From DASRDU01 sp035560235 (lineage in GTDB: Bacteria > Acidobacteriota > Blastocatellia > RBC074): DNA of 64,000 nucleotides. Position 1 is the first letter of the stretch; the number at the start of each line of letters is the position of its first letter. This document shows, piece after piece, positions 1 to 7,111 of this stretch. Under the pieces are notes generated by a model. That model worked only from the letters and a program-made list of their open reading frames with translations, was not told the origin of the DNA and ran no database searches. The position numbers were made by a program, and so were the translations under genes. The stretch is from positions 1 through 64,000 of the forward strand of contig DATMAG010000082.1 of assembly GCA_035560235.1 (NCBI GenBank), given 5' to 3'.

Positions 1-302
1 CCCGCCTGTTCCGCCACTGATTCCCGCCGGGCTTCGTCCGCCTGAAACTCTGCCCAGTGGTGATACCAGCGCGCGAGTAGTCGCTGAAGTTCGACAAGTT
101 CTACCTGCAAATTCAGTTCTATATCAGGGATAATGTATTCAATAAAGAACATGCTTTCTCTGACCACAGCCCGGACGAATTCAGACTGCGCCGGATCACC
201 TGCCTGGGATTCAACGCGGGCAAGATGATTTATCAGATTTTGCAGACGTACCGTGACTGGATGACTGACAAACTGCTCTCTGAATTTTTCCCGTTCTTTC
301 AT
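1..302 (-). CDS. Hypothetical protein, partial at window edge
   Basis: An open frame starts with ATG at 302 and runs 100 codons off the left edge without a stop. The ATG overlaps the TGA of the DUF5674 reading frame in an ATGA junction, which suggests translational coupling within the tldD-DUF5674 run. The visible part is charged and probably helical (it starts MKEREKFREQFV and contains the stretch RVESQAGDPAQSEF), with no signal peptide or membrane segment. I do not recognise the family. The coupling and the long open frame support a real gene; function unknown. Confidence 0.55.
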   Translation of the reverse strand, partial: MKEREKFREQFVSHPVTVRLQNLINHLARVESQAGDPAQSEFVRAVVRESMFFIEYIIPDIELNLQVELVELQRLLARWYHHWAEFQADEARRESVAEQA

Positions 303-633
303 ATCCCCTCCAGTAACCGCCTGATGATTTCCTGCACCTGGTTACGAATCCCCGGGTCAGTTATCATCCTCGAAAAATTATTCTGTCCTGGCCTGATATT
401 AATCATTGAATCATATGTAATCTGTTTATCTCAGGTTCCCATCCTGCGCCCCAGAGGTCTTCCTGCCTGCTGCCATCGTCAAGCAACTTTTCTTCACAGT
501 CTGAGTGAAGCTCACCTCCACCAGCGAGGATACCACGCCGAATGTCCACAACCAGCTTGATGGAATCTTCAAGCTCTTTCAGCATCTCTTCCACCTGCTG
601 CTTTGTCGCGCGTGAACGAATGATGTGAATCAT
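299..633 (-). pseudogene. DUF5674 family protein, single-base frameshift
   Basis: The first 65 or so residues, starting MIHIIRSRATKQQVEEM and including ILAGGGELHSDCEEKLLDDG and RQEDLWGAGWEP, match my memory of the small DUF5674 family of cyanobacteria and other bacteria. The frame then hits a stop at 403-405. Another frame continues from about 430 with the expected family ending (YDSMINIRPGQNN, later QEIIRRLLEGI) and stops at 299-301. One missing base near 430-434, in the CCTGAGATA stretch, restores about 112 residues. Either the gene is decaying or the assembly has a one-base error. It lies 22 bases after tldD and overlaps the next start by ATGA, so an intact coupled operon seems the ancestral state. 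The function of the family is unknown. Confidence 0.75.
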
Positions 634-655
634 CCGCCATCATCTCCATGTCTCA

Positions 656-2395
656 TTATCTCCCGGTCGGCTTCTCCTGATCGGGCGGCGGCAGAATCGG
701 CAGCCGGTCGTTTGATTTGGGTTTCTTCTGCACTTCGATCTGCGCGGTCAGGATGCCTGGCGCAACGGCTGAAACGGGAACCCAGCCGGATTCCGCGCCG
801 CAGACGCCATTGAAGACTTCCTGGCGGTCGCTGGTGGCGAGGATTTTGCTGAATGACACGAGCGGCGTGCCGATCAGATCAACTCCGCGCACGAGTTCAT
901 CGGGTCGGCCATCGGTGAAGACGCGGTAAACCATCACGGGCGTGACCTGGAATGATTGCGGGCCGCCGCGACTCGTGTTGGTGAAACCGCCCGAAATGTC
1001 GCTGAAGATCAGGCCGAACGGTTTGCCCTGCTTTTTGCATTCGGCAATCAGCATTTCGCGCAGCTTCGCTTCGCTGACGGTCTGCGACGATTCGACGATC
1101 AGATTGCCCTGGCGACCGACGGCGCGCAGCCCGGCGGATTTGCGCCCGTGTCCGTTTGAGTTCGGGAAGCCTTTGATCGGTGAACGCGACATCAGAAAGT
1201 TTTTGAGAATGCCATTTTCAACTACCGTGACGCGCGAAGTCTTCACGCCTTCGTCATCGAACTGGTAATAGCCGTTCAGATCAATTTCGCCCTCATCGGC
1301 GCGCAGCTTTTGCAGCGTCGGATCGTCGTAAACGGAAATGAAGGCGGGCAGGATCGGTTTGTTGACCTGCTTGGTGAAGGTCTGGCCGCCGTCCTCGTCC
1401 TTCTGGCGATGGCCTTCGATGCGGTGGCCGAAGATTTCGTGAAAGAAGACGCCGCTCGCCCGGCCTGACAGAATCGCGGGGCCGGTGTAAGGCTCAATGA
1501 CCGGAGCCTTGCGCAGCGCGATCAGGTCTTTCGCCATCTTTTCAATCGCGGCGGTGATGACTGTCTCGTTCGGCAAACGATCAGGCGTCTGCGCGTCGAA
1601 GGTTTCGTAGCGGTAAAGCTCCATCCCGTCTTCGGCTTTGGTGCGCGCTGAAATGGCGATGCGCGAACGTGTGCCGCCGTGTTGCAGCGTCGTGCCTTCG
1701 GTGCTGATGAAGTATTTGTTGACGCCTTCAGCCGTCAGCATCACGTTCGATTCGAGCAGGTCGGGATATTTATTGAACAGCGCTGACCAGTCCTTCAGCT
1801 TCTTTTCCCATTCGGCGCGTTCGCTGGCGGTGAAGCTGAGGCTGACGGTCGGCAGAATCGCGGTCTGCGGCGTCTCGCGCGACAAATCATCAGACTTGTC
1901 CTCCTCCTCGACCTTGATGGCCTGATTCGCCCTGATCTGAATCAGGCGTTCGACGGCTGATTTGTAGCGGCGATCAGTCTCCATCCAGATCTGGCTGCGA
2001 ATGGCGTTCGCGTCGTCTTCGATGGAAACGGGCACTGCCGCGCCGCCGCCGTAATAACCGCCGCCACTGCCGCCGCGATGCGTGTTGTCAAGCTGGTAAT
2101 CGCCCACGCGCACGTCAACGTCAAGCAGCCGCACTTTGCCGCCATCGCTGTTCTGCAGCGCGCCGCGCGTCGCGGTGACGATGTTGTACTGCGTTTCGGT
2201 GACGTTGTAGGAAATCAGATAAGGCGCAGGTTCGCCCTTCTGTTTCAGAATCTGCTGCGCGCGTCTGAGTTCATCTTCGAGCGCAGTCAGCACAATGCTT
2301 TTGCGTGATTGCTGGCTGGCGGCAGCCTGGGTCAGCAGAATGATGCCCGCAAGGGTGACTAACAATCGCCTGGGGAGGCGGGGGAGTGTTCTCAT
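656..2395 (-). CDS. Secreted TldD/PmbA-family metallopeptidase
   Basis: This 579-residue protein belongs to the TldD/PmbA (modulator of gyrase) peptidase family, known from cleavage of microcin B17 leader and CcdA. The zinc motif HEIFGHRIEGH lies near residue 318, matching the HExxxH signature of the TldD (catalytic) subunit. Unlike cytoplasmic TldD of about 480 residues, it starts with a signal peptide (RRLLVTLAGIILLTQAAAS) and is longer, so it probably acts in the periplasm. The 60 residues after residue 95 include a Gly/Tyr-rich stretch (RGGSGGGYYGGG). No PmbA/TldE partner lies nearby. It is followed by the DUF5674 frame. Family assignment is secure; substrate unknown. Confidence 0.88.
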   Translation of the reverse strand: MRTLPRLPRRLLVTLAGIILLTQAAASQQSRKSIVLTALEDELRRAQQILKQKGEPAPYLISYNVTETQYNIVTATRGALQNSDGGKVRLLDVDVRVGDYQLDNTHRGGSGGGYYGGGAAVPVSIEDDANAIRSQIWMETDRRYKSAVERLIQIRANQAIKVEEEDKSDDLSRETPQTAILPTVSLSFTASERAEWEKKLKDWSALFNKYPDLLESNVMLTAEGVNKYFISTEGTTLQHGGTRSRIAISARTKAEDGMELYRYETFDAQTPDRLPNETVITAAIEKMAKDLIALRKAPVIEPYTGPAILSGRASGVFFHEIFGHRIEGHRQKDEDGGQTFTKQVNKPILPAFISVYDDPTLQKLRADEGEIDLNGYYQFDDEGVKTSRVTVVENGILKNFLMSRSPIKGFPNSNGHGRKSAGLRAVGRQGNLIVESSQTVSEAKLREMLIAECKKQGKPFGLIFSDISGGFTNTSRGGPQSFQVTPVMVYRVFTDGRPDELVRGVDLIGTPLVSFSKILATSDRQEVFNGVCGAESGWVPVSAVAPGILTAQIEVQKKPKSNDRLPILPPPDQEKPTGR

Positions 2396-2482
2396 AAAGC
2401 TTACATTCTCCTCTCAGGGCCGGAACGTAACTTACCTGGCGGCTTGTGGGCAAGCAGAAAATTCCAGGCCTTGCGGCGACGA

Positions 2483-2555
2483 TGTTCCGCAGTTCCAGCT
2501 TTGGCTGGCGTATTTCAAACCAGGCCAGACCAGCCAAAGCTGGAACTGCGGAACA
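2483..2555. repeat. 26-bp perfect inverted repeat, REP/MITE-like
   Basis: Arms at 2483-2508 and 2530-2555 are perfect reverse complements of 26 bases separated by 21 bases. The arm begins TGTTCCGCAGTTCCAGC. It lies in the 209-base gap between the kinase stop and the tldD start, both on the minus strand. No T-run follows on either strand, so a palindromic dispersed element is more likely than a simple terminator, although it could stop or stabilise the kinase transcript. Confidence 0.7.
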
Positions 2556-2604
2556 CCATCTGTCAGGGCACTCTGATTTGCTGAATGTCCCCGCTCGGAA
2601 TGAT

Positions 2605-5310
2605 TCAGCGGATGCCGAACCTGCTGATCAGATTATCCAGAGCTTCGGCCAGCACCTTGTCTCTGGTTTGCAGTTCCCGAAGCTGTTCGCGGGCGCCTTC
2701 AATATTGCCCGTCCAGAGATAGAGATTGCCGAGTTCCAGCCGCTCAATGGTCAGATTCGGATTGTCCTGGATCGCGCCTTCAAGTCTGCTGATGGCCTGC
2801 GACGCTTCTCCGAGTTTTACCTGCGCCAGGCCGAGGTTACGGTAAGCTTCAGTATATTTTGCTCCCCAGTCTGCCACCGGGCGCAGATTGAGCGCATTCA
2901 GTAAAGCTTCTCTGGCTTCTGACCATTGTTCCTTGCCAGCGTAAGCCAGCCCGAGGATATAGTAATGATCGAAGCTCACACCGATGCGCAGGGCTTCGTT
3001 TACAGTGGCAATTGCTGCGTCATACCAGCCCAGCCGGTAATAAGCTTCAGCCAGATTGACCTGCGAGCCGACCAGCGGATCAAGCGCCGCAGCTTTCTTA
3101 AAGGCCTCGGCGGCATCGAAGTATTTTTCCTTTTCCATCAATTGCCGGCCCTGCCGGTGCAATTCAAGCGCAGTTGCCGTGGCTTTTGAGGAAGCGCGCG
3201 GGGGCGGGTCATATTTCTCTCTGGATGCGTTTGCCGGTTGCGCTGGCGGGGCTGGTGTCTGTGCCGGTTCCATGAGCGTGCCGACGAAAAAGGCCATTAT
3301 CAGGATGAAGACGAGCGGCTTGATCGAAAATGATTTTGCCACTGCTTCAAGATCGCGTTCAGCCTGAGCCAAACGGCGACGCGCTTCGGTCAGCAGCGGG
3401 GCCAGGCGGCGGCGGCTTTCATCAATTTCGTGTTCGAGGCGGCGCAGGTATGTTGCGCCGTTGCTCAGTTCGTGTTCCAGCCTCAGCCGCAGTTCATCCA
3501 TTTCACGCTCGACTTTGAGGCGCGCCTGATGCGGCACATCCCTCGCCGGGTCGAACACAAATTTCTCTTCCAGCCCCTGCCGCCATCTGAGCAGCCTTTT
3601 AGTGAGCGGGCTGTCAATCCGTAGTCGCTCAAGATTTGTTTCAGTCACATCTGCCGCCGTCTCGATGCCGCGTGAAAGCAGCGTTGTTTTGACTCGCGGT
3701 TTGATGTCCTGAATGTCCGATTCGGCAATGGCAAACTGATTGAGAAATTCGCCAAGCTGCGCCTCGCGTGTCTGTGATTCAAGCTCTCTGAGATGCCACT
3801 CTCTGATCTGCGTCAGGTTCTCCCAGGCTTCCCGGCGGTTTTGCAGTTCGCTCAGCCCGGCCAGGAAGCGATTGCTTCCGGCCTCTTTCTGCCACTGCTG
3901 CTCAAGCTGACGAAAGGCGGTTTCAGCCTGCTCCTTCAGGGTCTGGATTCTGATGGCGTCAGGCTCCTGCGGCACCTGCTGATTTTGAAAGAGCGTCTGC
4001 ATCTGCGGCACAGCGGTGTCCACTTTCGATATTTTTTTCGCGAGCAGGCCTGCCAGCGCCAGCAGCCATATCGCCAGCGGAAAGTCTGTCACCAGCCCGA
4101 TGACGAATCCGCAGATGGCGGCAAAGAACAGTGACAGCCAGTGCCTGCTCGTGCGCGTGCGCGCAATTTCCATTGCCTCCGGTGAGGGCTGCAGTTCATC
4201 CAGCGTGCGATCAGGTGACAGCAGCGGCGCGGGCGGGACCGGGACGCTTTCAATCTGCCGCCAGATTTCATCCAGCCGGAAGTTCTGTCCCGGCTGCCCC
4301 GCTTTGCCGAACGCGAAATTGAACAGCCTGATGCGGGCGCGCATTTCAATGTCGCACCAGGGGCAGTTCGCCAGCTTCTGAAAGTAATGATGCCCGCTGT
4401 GCAGGCTGCATCTTTTCAGCGCCTGGCTTAAGTGTTCGAGCGGTTCAATCCATTCACGCGGCTGCGGACGATTGAAGCTCAGAAAGGCGCGGCGAAAGAG
4501 TTCCGCCATTTCGTCAGGAATCGCCGCAAGTGAAAGCGTGCCGGGCGGCGGCTGCATCTGCCTGTGAGCCGCATCCGCGCCCCACGCAAAGCGCCGTTCG
4601 CTGATGGCGCGTTCCAGCGGCATCTCGCCCGCGCCCGTGTACCGGCCCGAAAACGGATGCCTGCCCATAAACAGAAGCTGAAAGATCACGACCGCCAGCC
4701 CGAAACAATCGTGCATCTGCGTGCGATCAACTTCGCGGAAGGCCACGCCCTGCAATTCGGGCGGCGTGTATTCGCCAAAGCCGCCCTCGCAGCGAAACGT
4801 CCGGCCATTTTCTGAAACCTGAAAGCTGTCACAATCGAGCAGGTGAATCGTTGCCCGGCGCGTGACCAGAATGTTTTTCGGATTGACGTCACCAATCACG
4901 AAGCCGTGTTCGTGCATCACCGCGACGGCGCGCGCAATATTGGCGGCCACATGAATCAGAAAAGCCCACGAAGCGTCAGGGAATTTCAGCAGGCGGCTTT
5001 TCGGGCTGTGCAGCGTGTGAACCTCTTCAGCGTCGCCGATCTTTTTCATGCTGAAGCCGACAACCGGCCCATCAGGCCGGTCGCGCAACACATCCACCGG
5101 CCACGCCGACAATCTGAACAACCGTTCGCTGCCGAGGCGCGCCAGAACAGTCAGTTTTTCAGCTTTCTCAGGCTGAGGCGGTTCGTGATAAATCTTGGCG
5201 ACGAGATCATCGCGCCCGGCCACATCGTAAACCTCACCTTCGCCACCGCCCCCGATGCGCTCTCCGAGCCGAATCTGTTCTGCGTGTGAAGTGTGAAAAA
5301 GCCGGGTCAT
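2605..5310 (-). CDS. YegI-like kinase with HhH-like and TPR regions (TerY-P triad)
   Basis: A 901-residue Ser/Thr-kinase-fold protein, third gene of a VWA-PP2C-kinase triad. The kinase domain spans about residues 10-290: glycine loop IGGGGEGEVYDV, lysine in LVAKIYHEP, catalytic loop IGDVNPKNIL (the usual HRD is IGD, aspartate and asparagine kept), and LLDCDSFQV in place of DFG. Two hydrophobic segments follow near residues 390-430. A coiled/charged region with a helix-hairpin-helix-like stretch (SRGIETAADVTETNLERL) comes next, then another membrane segment near 665 (LVFILIMAFFVGTL) and four or so TPR-like repeats to the end. E. coli YegI and TerY-P kinases share this plan. GTG at 5319 is an alternative to the ATG used here. 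Targets unknown. Confidence 0.85.
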   Translation of the reverse strand: MTRLFHTSHAEQIRLGERIGGGGEGEVYDVAGRDDLVAKIYHEPPQPEKAEKLTVLARLGSERLFRLSAWPVDVLRDRPDGPVVGFSMKKIGDAEEVHTLHSPKSRLLKFPDASWAFLIHVAANIARAVAVMHEHGFVIGDVNPKNILVTRRATIHLLDCDSFQVSENGRTFRCEGGFGEYTPPELQGVAFREVDRTQMHDCFGLAVVIFQLLFMGRHPFSGRYTGAGEMPLERAISERRFAWGADAAHRQMQPPPGTLSLAAIPDEMAELFRRAFLSFNRPQPREWIEPLEHLSQALKRCSLHSGHHYFQKLANCPWCDIEMRARIRLFNFAFGKAGQPGQNFRLDEIWRQIESVPVPPAPLLSPDRTLDELQPSPEAMEIARTRTSRHWLSLFFAAICGFVIGLVTDFPLAIWLLALAGLLAKKISKVDTAVPQMQTLFQNQQVPQEPDAIRIQTLKEQAETAFRQLEQQWQKEAGSNRFLAGLSELQNRREAWENLTQIREWHLRELESQTREAQLGEFLNQFAIAESDIQDIKPRVKTTLLSRGIETAADVTETNLERLRIDSPLTKRLLRWRQGLEEKFVFDPARDVPHQARLKVEREMDELRLRLEHELSNGATYLRRLEHEIDESRRRLAPLLTEARRRLAQAERDLEAVAKSFSIKPLVFILIMAFFVGTLMEPAQTPAPPAQPANASREKYDPPPRASSKATATALELHRQGRQLMEKEKYFDAAEAFKKAAALDPLVGSQVNLAEAYYRLGWYDAAIATVNEALRIGVSFDHYYILGLAYAGKEQWSEAREALLNALNLRPVADWGAKYTEAYRNLGLAQVKLGEASQAISRLEGAIQDNPNLTIERLELGNLYLWTGNIEGAREQLRELQTRDKVLAEALDNLISRFGIR

Positions 5311-5371
5311 GATCGTCACAACATGACGGCATTCACCGCCGGATCTTCAGAACGTAATTGAACTGTCTGCT

Positions 5372-5390
5372 CTGTCCGCGGAGCGGACAG
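5372..5390. repeat. Short hairpin between phosphatase and kinase genes
   Basis: An 8-bp perfect stem, CTGTCCGC (5372-5379) with GCGGACAG (5383-5390) around a 3-base loop, lies 7 bases after the phosphatase stop on the minus strand. No T-run follows, so it may be a weak attenuator or RNA stabiliser rather than a terminator. Confidence 0.4.
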
Positions 5391-5396
5391 GCTGAA

Positions 5397-6170
5397 TTAT
5401 TGCCTTCTCGTTGCCAGCAGCAGCGTCTTGTCGTCATCCGTGCGCGCATTGATCTTTTCCGAATTCAGATACGCGGTGAGCGCGGCTGAAAGTTCCGCTG
5501 AATACCCGGCGGGCCGGGGCCGCAGCCACGCAAAGAGCGGCGCAAAGAAAGGCGAATGCGCCGATTGCGAACGATAATCCAGCACCAGATTCTGAATGCC
5601 GTCAGTAAAGAGCGCGAGCTCGTTTACCGCGCCTGACTTCAACTGGCGAAAGGCCCTGGCGGCAGCATCGGCATCAGTCAGAAAGCTGGTCGTGTTGGCA
5701 TACTCGCCCTGCTGCGGCCAGCAGACGCAACTGTAACGGTCATCATCCGTGTCGTGTGCTTCGACGATGGCGCCGTCACCAAGCTGAAAGTATGCCGCTT
5801 CATCGCCGCCGATGACTGCGGCGAGCAGCGTGCAGGCAAAATCCTGAGGCTTCAGTTCGGAAATGATGGCCAGGTCGCTGACGTGGCGCTGAAATTTTTC
5901 AATCCACCTTTCAATGAACCCGTCGGCCAGAGGCTGCCATTCACCGCTGCCGCTGAAATGTGCTTTCACTTCAGCCACGAACAAATCACACGCCAGGGCT
6001 GAACCGACATGCGCCTGCGCCGCGCTGCCCGCGCCATCAGCAGCGACGGCGAGCAGAATTTCATTGCCCCGCGCGTCACAAATGATTTCAGCGCGGCACG
6101 CATCCTGAACCGGCACTGACGTTCTGACGTGCGCCGTCCCGGCGACCGAGGCAAAGCCGTACTTCCACAT
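5397..6170 (-). CDS. PP2C-like phosphatase (YegK/TerY-P type)
   Basis: A PPM-fold Ser/Thr phosphatase of 257 residues. Metal-site motifs are VAADGAGSA near residue 45, FQLGDGAIV in the middle, LFTDGIQNL, and the terminal TDDDKTLLLA, all in the PP2C order. The opening WKYGFASVAGTAH resembles YegK-type proteins, so I start at ATG 6170, 4 bases after the upstream VWA stop. ATG 6194 would give 265 residues and a 20-base overlap; neither start has a clear Shine-Dalgarno site. Known TerY-P systems pair such a phosphatase with the neighbouring kinase; its role here, reversing that kinase, is inferred. Confidence 0.85.
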   Translation of the reverse strand: MWKYGFASVAGTAHVRTSVPVQDACRAEIICDARGNEILLAVAADGAGSAAQAHVGSALACDLFVAEVKAHFSGSGEWQPLADGFIERWIEKFQRHVSDLAIISELKPQDFACTLLAAVIGGDEAAYFQLGDGAIVEAHDTDDDRYSCVCWPQQGEYANTTSFLTDADAAARAFRQLKSGAVNELALFTDGIQNLVLDYRSQSAHSPFFAPLFAWLRPRPAGYSAELSAALTAYLNSEKINARTDDDKTLLLATRRQ

Positions 6171-6174
6171 AGTT

Positions 6175-6924
6175 TCAGATTGAAGCCCAGCCATCGGGCG
6201 TGGCCGGATTTTTCAGCGGAACATCGTCGCCCGGCTTCGAGCGCGAGACATTGCTGAGCGAGGACGAAAGCCACATAAACATCTCCTGGAAGCGCAGCCC
6301 TTCAAGCCGGAGCGGCTGGCGCAGCGAAATGCGGCTGAGAATATCGAAGTTCGCGCCCTCAACGCCGACAGCAAAGAAGGCAAATGATTTCGCCTGTTCA
6401 CCGGCGCGCACCGTTTCAGCCGCGCCCTGCCAGTGGTCAGTCGGTTCGCCGTCGCTGATCAGAAAGATCCAGGGCCGGTAATACGAAATGCCATTCTGCC
6501 GGTACGCCGCCTTGCGTTCGCTGACCAGTTCAATCGCCTTTTCAATTGCCGCGCCCATGGGCGTATCGCCTTCAGCCGTGAGCCGGGGCGGGCGAAACAG
6601 ATCAGGCGTCTGAAAGTCAGTCAGCCTTTTGACCGGCCCGAAGGTGACCAGCGAAACCTCAACCCGCTTGACTGCCAGTTCATCGGCCATCAGTTGATTT
6701 CTGAACGCGACGAGTCCCGCGTTGAGTTCATCAATCGGCCTGACCGTGCGTGCAGGCGATGAAGCGCTGAGCAGCTTCTGCACCGGCGTCAGCGCCTGCG
6801 AAACCTGTCGTTCATCATTCATCGAACCCGAAGTGTCAAGCAGCAGCACGCACGGGCAGCGTGGCTCCGGGTTATCTACAAATTCAGGATCGGGGAAAGG
6901 CACCTGGTCGAGCAGTTCTTTCAC
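6175..6924 (-). CDS. TerY/YegL-like VWA domain protein
   Basis: A cytoplasmic von Willebrand A protein of 249 residues with an intact MIDAS: DTSGS in LLLDTSGSMND near residue 30, the threonine of GDTPMGAAIEKA, and the aspartate of ISDGEPTD. The GTG start at 6924 is chosen because AAGGAG at 6932-6937 sits 7 bases upstream; a frame open to 7035 gives a longer N-terminus without family likeness. This is the first gene of the triad and matches YegL/TerY, the proposed metal-dependent scaffold that presents substrates to the kinase and phosphatase. Promoter not identified; the nrdJ terminator lies just upstream. Confidence 0.87.
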   Translation of the reverse strand: MKELLDQVPFPDPEFVDNPEPRCPCVLLLDTSGSMNDERQVSQALTPVQKLLSASSPARTVRPIDELNAGLVAFRNQLMADELAVKRVEVSLVTFGPVKRLTDFQTPDLFRPPRLTAEGDTPMGAAIEKAIELVSERKAAYRQNGISYYRPWIFLISDGEPTDHWQGAAETVRAGEQAKSFAFFAVGVEGANFDILSRISLRQPLRLEGLRFQEMFMWLSSSLSNVSRSKPGDDVPLKNPATPDGWASI

Positions 6925-7036
6925 GGCATTACTCCTTCGGACTTCAACGGGAACCCGGCTGAGCTTTGTTGCCGGGAAGATTGAACAACAGACTGTCAGG
7001 TTCAGCAAGGCGGGCTGAGGCGGCAGCAGAAACAAT

Positions 7037-7079
7037 CAGGCCCGGACGAGTGCAGTTCACTGACACTCGTCCGGGCCTG
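7037..7079 (-). terminator. Rho-independent terminator of nrdJ
   Basis: A perfect 16-bp stem, 7037-7052 with 7064-7079, encloses an 11-base loop. On the minus strand it lies 32 bases after the nrdJ stop and is followed by ATTGTTT. It separates nrdJ from the VWA-PP2C-kinase triad, so the triad probably has its own promoter. Confidence 0.85.
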
Positions 7080-7111
7080 ACCATCCTTTTGCGATCCGAT
7101 TCTGATTTCAG

